A stretch of DNA of 64,000 bases, taken from Streptomyces sp. NBRC 110028 (GTDB taxonomy: Bacteria; Actinomycetota; Actinomycetes; Streptomycetales; Streptomycetaceae). Positions 16,413-24,652 of this stretch are shown piece after piece; position 1 is the first letter of the stretch; each line of letters opens with the position of its first letter. The notes beneath the pieces were generated by a model. The model searched no databases. It was not told the DNA's origin and saw only the letters and a list, made by a program, of their open reading frames with translations. Location: the NCBI RefSeq assembly GCF_001417735.1, contig NZ_BBUZ01000045.1, positions 24,164 through 88,163 of the forward strand, read 5' to 3'. Made by a program: the position numbers and the translations under genes.

Positions 16413-17592
16413 CGTGCCGGGCCTCCTCGTGTGCGCGGACCACGGCGGCGACCTGCGCCGCGTAGGTGTCCTGGCCCTCGGCGCCGCTGCCGGTCAGCCC
16501 GGTCAGCCGGGGCAGCAGATCGCCGAACGCGTTGACCTCGCCGACCACGAACCGCCGCCACCCGGTGCCGGGCAGCAGATCCACCCCGACGCACAGGGTG
16601 CCCGGGAAGCGGGCCGCCGCCCGCTCGGCCGTGCCCAGCACCGTGCTCCACGCCACTCCGGCCGCCTCCGCGGCCGCGCGGGCGGCAGCCAGATCGCCGC
16701 GCACGCCCCCGAGGTGGAGATTGGTCATGGGGGAGCGGCTGGTCCGCACGACCGCGTGGGTCGCCCGGCCGCCGATCACCACCACCCGCAGATCGGCGGC
16801 GCGCCTGGCCTGCGACGCCTTGGGCACCCAGCGCTCGATGTGCAGCCCGTCCGGGGCCAGGGTGTCCACGATCGAGGCGATCTCCCGCTCCGCGTCATAC
16901 CGCCGCACCCGCAGCGAGTTGAAGAGCGAGCCGTCCTCCGCGCGCTCCACCGAGGTGGTGGCGCGGATGCGGCCGGGGCCCGCGTACTCGACGGCGAGCA
17001 CCCCGGAGGCGGACGAGCCGTGCGCGAGCTTGACGAACGCACGGTGCATCCCGTCCTCGCCGAGCGCCGCCCGCACATCGTCCCAGCCGCGCACCTCAAG
17101 GGCCTGCGGGCCGGAGGTCGGCGAATACGGCACGGGGACACCGGCCGCGTCCAGCACCCCGTGGCACAGCCGCTTGTCGAACTGGACGGCCAGCTCGCCG
17201 GGGTCGTCCAGCAGGGTCGCGCCCGCCGTGCGCGCGGCCTTCGCGACGCCCCGTACGGCCTCGGTGAACCGCGCGTACCAGCGGGCGGTGCCCTCGACCC
17301 GGGCCGGGTCCCCGGCGCCCCGCAGCAGCTCGTCCACCTCGTGGTCCTCGCCGGGCGACTCGATCCGCACGGTCTCGCCCGGCTCGAACTCCGCGCCCCC
17401 GCACAGCACATCGCGCCAGGCCAGCAGCCGGGGCGCGGCCAGCCCGGCGGCCAGGGCGGCGTCGGTGAACAGCTCCACCCGGCGGTGGCCGGGGTTGCCG
17501 ACCACCGCGAGGCGCGGGCCGTCCGGGCCGCCCGGGCCGTCCGGGCCGCCCGGGCCGTCCGGTCCGTGTGGACTATTCGGAGACGGCGACAT
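16399..17592 (-). CDS. STM4014-family ATP-grasp protein
   Basis: About 397 residues. ATP-grasp features are QFDKRLCHGVLDAAGVPVP, AFVKLAHGSSASG (nucleotide-binding strand and flexible loop), LRVVVIGGRATHAVVR, and FVVGEVNAFGDLLP with metal-binding Glu and Asn. ATP-grasp enzymes join a carboxylate to an amine through an acyl-phosphate. The N-terminus carries a Gly-Pro-Asp/Gly tandem repeat. ATG 17592 is preferred over ATG 17616 because a GGAGGAA sequence sits seven bases before it. It overlaps the upstream STM4015 gene by 20 bases, so coupling is strong. Confidence 0.82.
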   Translation of the reverse strand: MSPSPNSPHGPDGPGGPDGPGGPDGPRLAVVGNPGHRRVELFTDAALAAGLAAPRLLAWRDVLCGGAEFEPGETVRIESPGEDHEVDELLRGAGDPARVEGTARWYARFTEAVRGVAKAARTAGATLLDDPGELAVQFDKRLCHGVLDAAGVPVPYSPTSGPQALEVRGWDDVRAALGEDGMHRAFVKLAHGSSASGVLAVEYAGPGRIRATTSVERAEDGSLFNSLRVRRYDAEREIASIVDTLAPDGLHIERWVPKASQARRAADLRVVVIGGRATHAVVRTSRSPMTNLHLGGVRGDLAAARAAAEAAGVAWSTVLGTAERAAARFPGTLCVGVDLLPGTGWRRFVVGEVNAFGDLLPRLTGLTGSGAEGQDTYAAQVAAVVRAHEEARHDALL

Positions 17593-18541
17593 AGCGGTAT
17601 TCCTCCTCACCGTCATTGCCCCCGTCCCACTCCGGCTCCTCCTGCTCCGCCACGTTCACCTCGACGCCGGACGGCTCCAGCGCGTCGCACACCCGCCGCA
17701 TCATCGCGTCGGACAGATAGTGGTGGTGCAGGTCCAGCGCGCGCAGATGGGTCAGCGGCTGGCCGGTGAGCAGGGACTCGGCGCCCGCGTCGCCGAGCGT
17801 GCCCAAGGACAGGGCGAGCGAGGTGAGCTGGGCGACGACCGGCGCGGAGGCGACGGCGGCGGCGATCTCGTCCTGGATCTCGCTGTCCTGGAGCCCGAGA
17901 TGGGTCAGCCGGGGGAAGCGGGCACCGGACAGGACCGGTGCCAGATCGGCGACCGTGGCATCCCCGCCGTACTCCTCCACCCCCAGCCACAGCGCGAGGT
18001 GCTCCAGCCGGGGCAGCTCGCTGGCGCCCACCGCGCGGACGATCTCGCCCGGCAGCCCGCCGGACTCGAACCGCAGCGCCCGCAGCCGCTCGTGGCGCAC
18101 CGGCCGGAAGGCGAGACCTCCCGAGCCGCAGCCGCGCACCGCGAACTCCTCCAGCAGCGGGTAAGCCTCCAGGACGGGCGTGACGTCGTCCATCCGCAGC
18201 CAGGACAGCTCGCACTCCTCGGGCATCACATCGGCGAGGAACAGCCCGCGCAGCGCGGGCAGCCGGTCCGCGGACGCGATCAGGGCGTCGAGCACCGGAC
18301 GCACCTCGGAGTAGTCGCCGTCGCCCCACCAGCTGCCGATGACCACCGCGCGGAGGCGGTCGGCCGCCACGGTGTCCAGGAACTTCGCCCACAGTTCGGC
18401 GAAGGGGCGGTCGTCACAGGCGCTGATCCGCCAGGCGACGGCATCGGCGGGCGGCAGATCGGAGGCGTCGGCCCCGGTGTCCGCGCCGGTGTAGTCGGTG
18501 ACGGGCAGACCTGCGAAGGATTCCAGATAGTCGTCGATCAC
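17573..18541 (-). CDS. STM4015-family leucine-rich-repeat protein, copy 1
   Basis: 322 residues with degenerate leucine-rich repeats from about residue 60 to 290 (RLRAVVIG, LPALRGLFLA, LPRLEHLALW, FPRLTHLGLQ, LTSLALSL, LRALDLHHHYL). The tail ends acidic and then YRYVAVSE. No signal peptide or membrane segment is seen, so it is cytosolic. It is 58 bases downstream of its paralogue and overlaps the ATP-grasp gene. LRR proteins usually bind other proteins; within this operon it may be a scaffold or the modified substrate. Start GTG 18541 has AGGAG nine bases upstream. Confidence 0.82.
   Translation of the reverse strand: MIDDYLESFAGLPVTDYTGADTGADASDLPPADAVAWRISACDDRPFAELWAKFLDTVAADRLRAVVIGSWWGDGDYSEVRPVLDALIASADRLPALRGLFLADVMPEECELSWLRMDDVTPVLEAYPLLEEFAVRGCGSGGLAFRPVRHERLRALRFESGGLPGEIVRAVGASELPRLEHLALWLGVEEYGGDATVADLAPVLSGARFPRLTHLGLQDSEIQDEIAAAVASAPVVAQLTSLALSLGTLGDAGAESLLTGQPLTHLRALDLHHHYLSDAMMRRVCDALEPSGVEVNVAEQEEPEWDGGNDGEEEYRYVAVSE
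17600..17606 (-). promoter_or_regulatory. Ribosome binding site deciding the STM4014 start
   Basis: On the minus strand GGAGGAA lies seven bases before ATG 17592 and inside the 3' end of the STM4015 gene. ATG 17616 has only a loose G-rich stretch upstream. Confidence 0.6.
17826..17886 (-). repeat. 61-bp block shared by the two STM4015 genes, copy 1
   Basis: 60 of 61 bases match 18844-18904, although the genes are clearly more diverged on both sides. The block encodes the stretch starting SEIQDEIAAAVAS. This points to gene conversion or strong constraint at the DNA level. Confidence 0.75.
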
Positions 18542-18599
18542 GGCCGGGCGCTCCTCGTATGGGTCCTGATGTCTGGTGTTGCCGGATGTGCGACGGTCA

Positions 18600-19562
18600 T
18601 CACTCGGCGACGGCCGTGTAGCGCTGCACGTCGCCGTCCTCCCATTGGTGCTCGTCGCCCTTCTCGGACAGCGCGAGCGTCACCCCGGACGGCTCCAGGG
18701 CCTCGCGCAGCCGCTGCTCCATCGGCTCCGAGAAGTAGTTGTGGTCCAGGTCGAGCCGGTCGAGGTGGGTGAGCGGCTGACCGTCGAGCAGCGCCGCCGC
18801 GCCCTCGTCGGTGAGCACGCCCATGGACAGATCGAGGGAGGTCAGCTGGGCGACGACCGGTGCGGAGGCGACGGCGGCGGCGATCTCGTCCTGGATCTCG
18901 CTGTTCTGCAGGCCGAGATGGCGCAGCGCGGGGAAGCGGCCACCGGACAGCAGCGGCGCGAGGTCGCCGGCGGTGGCATTGCCTCCGTACGCCTCGACGC
19001 CGAACCACATCTCCAGGTGTTCGAGGGCGGGCAGGTCGCTTTCGGCGACTCCGCGCACCACCTCGCCGGGCAGCCCGCCGGTCTCGAAACGGAGCCTGCG
19101 CAGGTTCTGGTGCTTGGTGGCGGGGAACCGCAGGCTCGCGTTGCCACGGGTGCTCAGCTCCCGCAGCCCGGGGTAGGCGTCCAGAACCGGTGTCACATCG
19201 GCCTGCTCGATCCAGGAGATCTCGGCCTCCTCCGCCTCCAGATCGCCGATGAAGACCGCTTCGAGGGAGGTCAGCCGGTCCTTGGCGGCCACCAGCTGAT
19301 CGACGATCTCCCCGGCGTCGTCCTCGTACGGCTCGCCCCACTGACCGATGACCAGCGCCCGCACCCGGGAGGCGTCGACCGTGGTCAGGAACCGCTCCAA
19401 GCGGCCTTCGAAATTCTCGCCCGACTCATCGGAGTAGGGGTCGTAGGAGATGCGCCAGGCCACCGAGTCCGCCTCGGGCAGCCGCGGGTCCTGCTCGTCG
19501 GGCAGCGGGAAGTCGTACACCGGAAGGCCGTGCAGTTCCGTCAGGTGTTCGGGGTAGTTCAT
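18600..19562 (-). CDS. STM4015-family leucine-rich-repeat protein, copy 2
   Basis: 320 residues, paralogous to the preceding product over its whole length, with the same repeat register (LTSLEAVFIG, LPALEHLEMW, FPALRHLGLQ, LTSLDLSM, LDRLDLDHNYF). It ends QRYTAVAE, matching the other copy's YRYVAVSE after an acidic, Trp-containing linker. As the first gene of the operon it has ATG 19562 behind GGGAGAA. The ligand is unknown. Two copies beside one set of enzymes suggest two clients or subunits. Confidence 0.82.
   Translation of the reverse strand: MNYPEHLTELHGLPVYDFPLPDEQDPRLPEADSVAWRISYDPYSDESGENFEGRLERFLTTVDASRVRALVIGQWGEPYEDDAGEIVDQLVAAKDRLTSLEAVFIGDLEAEEAEISWIEQADVTPVLDAYPGLRELSTRGNASLRFPATKHQNLRRLRFETGGLPGEVVRGVAESDLPALEHLEMWFGVEAYGGNATAGDLAPLLSGGRFPALRHLGLQNSEIQDEIAAAVASAPVVAQLTSLDLSMGVLTDEGAAALLDGQPLTHLDRLDLDHNYFSEPMEQRLREALEPSGVTLALSEKGDEHQWEDGDVQRYTAVAE
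18844..18904 (-). repeat. 61-bp block shared by the two STM4015 genes, copy 2
   Basis: Partner of 17826-17886, differing at one base (18860, T against C). It encodes the same LRR segment in the paralogue. Confidence 0.75.
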
Positions 19563-19767
19563 GGCGCGGGTTCTCCCAGTGGCTTCGAGTGGAGGTGCCG
19601 GTCTTCGAACGGCGTGCGAAGAGTTGTACCAAGCCCCACCGACAGCCGCTCCAGGGGCCGTTGTCGGACCCCCTGCGTAACGTCAGGACCATCGACGGCC
19701 GCCGGGTGATCCGGTGGGCCGATGACGGGCTGTGGCCGCGTTGAGAGCGGCCGGGGAAGGGGAGCGC

Positions 19768-20094
19768 ATGTACCGACAGGGTGACGTTCTGATCGTGCCG
19801 GTGGCGCGGGAGTCGCTGCCGCCGGGCGCCGAGGCGCTGCCGCGGCAGCCCCGGGACGGGCGGGGGCGGCTGGTGCTGGCCCTCGGCGAGGTGACCGGGC
19901 ACGCGCACGCGGTGGTCGGGCCGGGCACGCTGGTGCGCGAGTCGGGGCCGTTCGGCGCCTCGTACCTCCATCTCCCCGACGGCGGACGGGTGGTGCACGA
20001 GGAGCACGCGGCGATACCGCTCCCCAAGGGGTGGTACCGGGTGGTGCGCCAGCGGGAGTACGTGCCGGGCGCCGTGCGCGTCGTGGCGGACTGA
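19768..20094 (+). CDS. Small GEVTGHAH-motif protein, function unknown
   Basis: 108 residues beginning YRQGDVLIVPV, with the conserved block ALGEVTGHAHAVV and the C-terminal GWYRVVRQREYVP. Similar small proteins are widespread, including in phage and plasmid sequences as I recall, without known function. The two histidines could bind metal; that is inference. ATG 19768 follows AAGGGGAG. It begins 205 bases from the divergent STM4015 operon and is 18 bases before the DUF6745 gene, with which it appears to form a two-gene module. Confidence 0.7.
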   Translation: MYRQGDVLIVPVARESLPPGAEALPRQPRDGRGRLVLALGEVTGHAHAVVGPGTLVRESGPFGASYLHLPDGGRVVHEEHAAIPLPKGWYRVVRQREYVPGAVRVVAD

Positions 20095-20112
20095 GAGCGG
20101 GGACGAGGACGG

Positions 20113-21288
20113 ATGACGACGGCTACGGCAGTGGAGACGACGAGCATGACCACAGGCGCCATGGAGACGACCCCCATGACCACCGAACGCTGGCGCGCGG
20201 TGGCCGCGGCGACCGGTCCCGCGGACCGCGAGGCGGCCGGGGCGGGTATCCGGCTGGCGTACGAGGCGGCGGGGCTGGCGCCGCCGGAGCGGATCGTGTG
20301 GACCGGCTCGCCGCTCGCGGGCACGGCGGCCGCGCTGCTGCTCACCGGGCGGGCGGAGGGGCTGCCGGGCGAGGTCGCCGAGCGGGCCGCCGACGCGCTG
20401 GCGGCCGCCGGGGTCGAGCCGGTGGCGGGCGCCGCGGGCTCCTCGGTGCGCGAAGCGGTGCGCACCCGTCCCTGGGCGCGCGCCCGGCAGCGGGCGCACA
20501 CCGCGCTGGGCCCGGCCGGGTGGGCCCAGCGCTGGGCGCTGACGGGGGCGCCGCTGTGGGACGTCACCCGGGCGCTGACCGAGCGCATCCGCACCGGGGT
20601 CATCGAGACCCTGACGGAAGGGGCGGCCACGGAGCGGGCGGATCAGGAGACGGCCGTCCGGCTGACCCTGCTGGACGCGGTGCTGGGGCAGCATGACGCG
20701 CCCTGGCTGGCCTCCGTGGCCGAGGGGGGTCCGGACGATTCCGGCGACGGGCTCGCCGGACCGGCCGCGGTCGCCCGCGCCGCGGGCTGGTGGTGGCCGT
20801 ACGAGAAGGTCGTGGTGGTCGCGGAGCGTCCGGTCGGGCTGCACCGTGACGAGGCCGGCCGCCTCGACCGCGGCGACGGCCCCGCGCTCGCCTTCCCCGA
20901 CGGCTTCGCGCTGTACGCCTGGCGCGGTATGCCGGTGCCCCCGGACTTCCTCGACCAGCTGGGCGAGCTGACCCCGGACCGGATCCGCGCCGAGGAGAAC
21001 GCGGAGCTGCGCCGGGTGATGCTGGAGCATTACGGCTACGACCGCTATCTCGACGAGTCCGGGGCGCAGCCCGTGCACCGGGACGAGACGGGTGTGCTGT
21101 GGCGCATCGACCTCGCCGACGACGAGCCGGTGGTGATGGTCGAGGTGGTCAACTCCACGCCCGAGCCGGACGGTACGCACCGCACGTACTGGCTGCGCGT
21201 ACCGCCCCGCACCCGGACCGCCCGTGAGGGCGTGGCCTGGACCTTCGGTCTGGACGCCGCGACCTATGTGCCGGAGCGCGAGACCTGA
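20113..21288 (+). CDS. DUF6745 domain protein
   Basis: 391 residues. It has PERIVWTGSPLAG near the N-terminus, WWWPYEKVVVVAERPV centrally (cut here to fewer residues than the full motif), and the C-terminal hallmark VEVVNSTPEPDGTHRTYWLR followed by TAREGVAWTFGL, which I recognise as DUF6745. The function is unknown; it is soluble, with no signal or membrane segment. It is coupled to the small GEVTGHAH gene. A Thr/Met-rich N-terminus and an ATG at 20176 leave the exact start uncertain. Confidence 0.72.
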   Translation: MTTATAVETTSMTTGAMETTPMTTERWRAVAAATGPADREAAGAGIRLAYEAAGLAPPERIVWTGSPLAGTAAALLLTGRAEGLPGEVAERAADALAAAGVEPVAGAAGSSVREAVRTRPWARARQRAHTALGPAGWAQRWALTGAPLWDVTRALTERIRTGVIETLTEGAATERADQETAVRLTLLDAVLGQHDAPWLASVAEGGPDDSGDGLAGPAAVARAAGWWWPYEKVVVVAERPVGLHRDEAGRLDRGDGPALAFPDGFALYAWRGMPVPPDFLDQLGELTPDRIRAEENAELRRVMLEHYGYDRYLDESGAQPVHRDETGVLWRIDLADDEPVVMVEVVNSTPEPDGTHRTYWLRVPPRTRTAREGVAWTFGLDAATYVPERET

Positions 21289-21310
21289 TTTTCCGGACGT
21301 ACACCCCACA

Positions 21311-21350
21311 TCGACTTGGTCTGGACCTTGACTGGTATAGACCAAGTCGA
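21311..21350 (+). promoter_or_regulatory. Chitinase-type operator/promoter (DasR-like dre and direct repeats)
   Basis: TGGTCTGGACCT (21317-21328) and TGGTATAGACCA (21333-21344) are the paired 12-bp repeats typical of Streptomyces chitinase promoters. The second matches the DasR site TGGTCTAGACCA at 11 of 12 bases. The block is bounded by perfect 11-bp inverted repeats TCGACTTGGTC / GACCAAGTCGA, and a TTGACT -35-like hexamer lies at 21328-21333. Chitin-responsive control by DasR is expected from the family. Confidence 0.75.
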
Positions 21351-21389
21351 TTGAGTGTCCTCCGACAACACGAGGATTGGGGTGGTCCC

Positions 21390-22292
21390 ATGTGGAGTAG
21401 ACGCGTCATGGCCTGGTTCGCCGCGCCGGCAGCGGCGTGCGCCTTATTGTTTGGCATGCCCATGGCTTCCGCATCGGCCGATGCGGCGGGCGCGGCCCCG
21501 CGCGCGGCCTGCAACTACCCGGACTGGGTCGCGGGCAAGTGGTACGCGACCGGTGACATCGTCCGGTACACCGACGGCAGGTACTACCGGGCCGAGCACG
21601 ACAACCCGGGCTACGACCCGGTGATCAGCACCTGGTACTGGGAGCCGTACGACTGCGGCGGGAGCGGAACCTCCGGCTTCGTCGTCAGCGAGGCGCAGTT
21701 CAACCAGATGTTCCCGAACCGGAACGGCTTCTACAGCTACCAGGGCCTGACCGCCGCCCTGAGCGCCTACCCCGGCTTCGCGAACACCGGCAGCGACACC
21801 GTGAAGAGGCAGGAGGCCGCCGCCTTCCTCGCCAACGTCAGCCATGAGACCGGCGGTCTCGTCCACATCGTCGAGCAGAACACGGCGAACTACCCGCACT
21901 ACTGCGACGGGAGCCGGCCCTACGGCTGCCCCGCGGGCCAGGCGGCGTACTACGGCCGCGGACCGATCCAGCTCAGCTGGAACTTCAACTACAAGGCCGC
22001 GGGCGACGCGCTCGGCATCGACCTGCTGAACAACCCCTGGCTGGTGCAGAACGACTCCGCGGTGTCCTGGAAGACCGCCCTGTGGTACTGGAACACCCAG
22101 ACCGGCCCGGGCACCATGACCCCGCACAACGCCATGGTCAACCAGCGCGGCTTCGGCGAGACCATCCGCAGCATCAACGGCAGCCTGGAGTGCAACGGCG
22201 GCAACCCGGGCCAGGTGCAGAGCCGGATCGACGCGTACCAGCGGTTCGTCCAGATACTCGGCACCACCCCCGGCTCGAACCTCAGCTGCTGA
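21390..22292 (+). CDS. Secreted GH19 chitinase with chitin-binding domain
   Basis: About 300 residues. A Sec signal peptide (WSRRVMAWF, hydrophobic core, ASA-DA) precedes a CBM5/12-type domain (CNYPDWVAGKWYATGDIV in part, ending WYWEPYDC), a short Gly/Ser linker, then the GH19 lysozyme-like catalytic domain. NVSHETGG carries the catalytic Glu; the domain continues with YYGRGPIQLSWNFNYKAAG (in part) and the closing Cys. It cleaves chitin outside the cell with inversion. ATG 21390 is chosen because it begins the signal peptide; the upstream operator overlaps a longer in-frame reading. Confidence 0.93.
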   Translation: MWSRRVMAWFAAPAAACALLFGMPMASASADAAGAAPRAACNYPDWVAGKWYATGDIVRYTDGRYYRAEHDNPGYDPVISTWYWEPYDCGGSGTSGFVVSEAQFNQMFPNRNGFYSYQGLTAALSAYPGFANTGSDTVKRQEAAAFLANVSHETGGLVHIVEQNTANYPHYCDGSRPYGCPAGQAAYYGRGPIQLSWNFNYKAAGDALGIDLLNNPWLVQNDSAVSWKTALWYWNTQTGPGTMTPHNAMVNQRGFGETIRSINGSLECNGGNPGQVQSRIDAYQRFVQILGTTPGSNLSC

Positions 22293-22351
22293 GGACCCCC
22301 TCCGCATAAATGAGATGCGCCGGGCGGGCCACACGCGCCAGCCTGGAACGC

Positions 22352-23224
22352 ATGGCGTGGACGACGACGTACGACCTCGACGCGTTCCAGGCCGCCGCGG
22401 GCGCGTTCCTGCGCGCCCGCCCGGTCCGGCACACCGTGCTCCTCACCGTCGTCTCCTCGCTGGCGGCGGCGGGCAGCGGCCGCTACGGCGACCAGCCGCC
22501 GCTCTACGGCTGGTGGCGGGCGCCCTCGGGCGCGATCGAGGGCGCGTACATCCGCACCCCGCCCCATCCGCCGCTGCTCTCCGCCATGCCGGCGGAGGCG
22601 GCGGACGCGCTGGCCCGCACCCTCGCCGACGCGGACCGGCCGGCCGGGGCGGACCGATCGCGGGTCACCGGGGTGAACGGCGCGCGCCCGGTCGCCGAGG
22701 CCTTCGCCGACGCCTGGGAGCGGCGCACCGGGGAGACCCGCGGGGTGGACCACGTCCAGCGGCTGTACCGGCTCGCCACCCCGACCCCGTCCGGGCCCGT
22801 ACTACGGGGGCGGGCCCGGACGGCCACCACCGCCGACCGCGATCTGCTGCTGCGCTGGTACGAGGCGTTCGGCCGCGACACCGGGGCGCTGCCCGGGGAC
22901 GAGGCCGCCCGCGCGGTGGACGACCGGCTCAGCCACCACGGCGCCACGCTGTGGGAGGTGGACGGCGAGCCGGTGGCCACCGCCGCGGTGAGCCGCGCGG
23001 TCGCGGCCACCGTCCGCGTCTCGCTCGTCTACACCCCGCCCCGCTTGCGCGGACAGGGGTACGCCGGCGCGGTCACGGCCGCCGTGAGCCGGGCGGCGCG
23101 TACCGCGGGAGCCGAGCGGGTGCTGCTCTTCGCCGACCTCGCCAACCCCACCAGCAACGCCCTCTATCAGCGGATCGGCTACCGCCCGGTCGAGGATCAC
23201 CTGCGGCTGACGTTCACCCCCTGA
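22352..23224 (+). CDS. GNAT family N-acetyltransferase
   Basis: 290 residues. The C-terminal half is the GNAT domain: RVSLVYTPPRLRGQGYAGAV holds the acetyl-CoA motif (RLRGQGYA), and SNALYQRIGYRPV closes it. The N-terminal half is a degenerate GNAT-like or accessory domain. Substrate unknown. ATG 22352 is preferred to upstream in-frame codons because family members begin with a similar TYDLDAF stretch. It stands alone between the chitinase and metallo-hydrolase genes. Confidence 0.83.
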   Translation: MAWTTTYDLDAFQAAAGAFLRARPVRHTVLLTVVSSLAAAGSGRYGDQPPLYGWWRAPSGAIEGAYIRTPPHPPLLSAMPAEAADALARTLADADRPAGADRSRVTGVNGARPVAEAFADAWERRTGETRGVDHVQRLYRLATPTPSGPVLRGRARTATTADRDLLLRWYEAFGRDTGALPGDEAARAVDDRLSHHGATLWEVDGEPVATAAVSRAVAATVRVSLVYTPPRLRGQGYAGAVTAAVSRAARTAGAERVLLFADLANPTSNALYQRIGYRPVEDHLRLTFTP

Positions 23225-23354
23225 GAACGGCCCGAGCAGATCCGGAGCCCCCTTTACGGAACAAGGCCGCCGGTCGCGGGAGTTGTCACAGTGCAGCAAC
23301 ACAACTGCACAGGCCATGGGGTGCCCCGTCGCTCCCCTTCACCCAGGAGGTGCC

Positions 23355-24599
23355 GTGACCGGTTCCAGCCATCGGCGTGCCCGGCTCGCCACAGCCCTGC
23401 GCCCCGCCGCCTTCGGCGCGGACCCGGCCGGGGAGCGGATGGAGCGCATCCGGCGGTCCCCGAACTTCGCGAACGGTGTGTTCACCAACCCCGGCGGCGG
23501 CAGCACCGCCCCCTCCGGGTCCATGCTGAAGTTCCTGCCCACGTACTTCCGCAAGGAGAACCGGATACGCCGGGCCCCGGCCGGGACCGTGCCGGTGTAC
23601 CCCACCACCCTCGCCGACCTGGCCACCGCGCCCGCCTCCGGGCTGCGGCTGACGTGGATGGGCCACTCCAGCGTGCTCGCCGAGATCGACGGGGGGCGGG
23701 TGCTGTTCGACCCGGTGTGGGGTCAGCGCTGTTCCCCCTTCGCGTCCGTCGGGCCCAAGCGGCTGCACCCGGTCCCGGTACCGCTGCGGGAGCTGGGGCC
23801 GGTGGACGCGGTGGTCATCTCCCATGACCACTACGACCACCTGGACATGCCCACGATCCGCGCGCTGGTGCGCACCGGCACCCAGTTCGTCGTTCCGCTC
23901 GGGGTCGGCGCGCACCTGGAGCACTGGGGCGTACCGGCGGACCGGGTGACGGAGCTGGACTGGCACGAGTCCACCGAGGTGGCCGGGCTGCTGCTCACCG
24001 CCACCCCCGCCCGGCACTTCTGCGGCCGCGCGCTGCGCAACACCCAGCACACCCTGTGGGCCTCCTGGGTGGTGGCCGGGCCCGAGCACCGGGTCTACCA
24101 CAGCGGGGACACCGGGTACTTCTCCGGCTTCGCGGAGATCGGGAAGTCGTACGGGCCGTTCGACGCGACCATGATCCAGATCGGCGCGTACAGCGAGTTC
24201 TGGCCGGACATCCACATGACCCCCGGGGAGGGCATGCGCGCCCACCTCGACCTCCAGGGCGGTGAGCCCACCCAGGGGATCATGCTGCCGATCCACTGGG
24301 GCACCTTCAATCTGGCGCCGCACCCGTGGGAGGAGCCCGCCGAGGGCACCGTCACCGCGGCCCGGGCGGCGGGGGCGAGCGTGGCCGTGCCGCGCCCGGG
24401 GCAGCCCTTCGAGCCGGGCGGTGGGCTGCCGCTGGAGACGTGGTGGCGTGCGGTGGCGGCGCCGGGCGCCGCGCCGCCGGCCGTCGAGACCGCCGCCGAG
24501 CCCGGGGGCACGGCCGGTACGGTCGGTACGGTCGGTACGGTCGGCACGGCCGGTGCGGCCGACGGGACCGACGCGGCGGTGCCCATTCCGCAGCCGTAG
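23355..24599 (+). CDS. MBL-fold metallo-hydrolase (UlaG/NAPE-PLD-like)
   Basis: 414 residues. The metal-binding motif is SHDHYDHLD, preceded by TWMGHSSVL and followed by HSGDTGYFSGF and PIHWGTFNL, which place it in the L-ascorbate-6-P lactonase/NAPE-PLD-like branch. Substrate unknown, cytoplasmic. GTG 23355 is set by AGGAGG directly upstream. The C-terminus carries a low-complexity Gly-Thr-Val repeat (24511-24560) outside the catalytic fold. Confidence 0.87.
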   Translation: MTGSSHRRARLATALRPAAFGADPAGERMERIRRSPNFANGVFTNPGGGSTAPSGSMLKFLPTYFRKENRIRRAPAGTVPVYPTTLADLATAPASGLRLTWMGHSSVLAEIDGGRVLFDPVWGQRCSPFASVGPKRLHPVPVPLRELGPVDAVVISHDHYDHLDMPTIRALVRTGTQFVVPLGVGAHLEHWGVPADRVTELDWHESTEVAGLLLTATPARHFCGRALRNTQHTLWASWVVAGPEHRVYHSGDTGYFSGFAEIGKSYGPFDATMIQIGAYSEFWPDIHMTPGEGMRAHLDLQGGEPTQGIMLPIHWGTFNLAPHPWEEPAEGTVTAARAAGASVAVPRPGQPFEPGGGLPLETWWRAVAAPGAAPPAVETAAEPGGTAGTVGTVGTVGTAGAADGTDAAVPIPQP

Positions 24600-24652
24600 C
24601 ACGCCAGTTGCGCCGAAAGCCTTGTGGGCGGCGCGGTGCGCTCGCTTGAATG

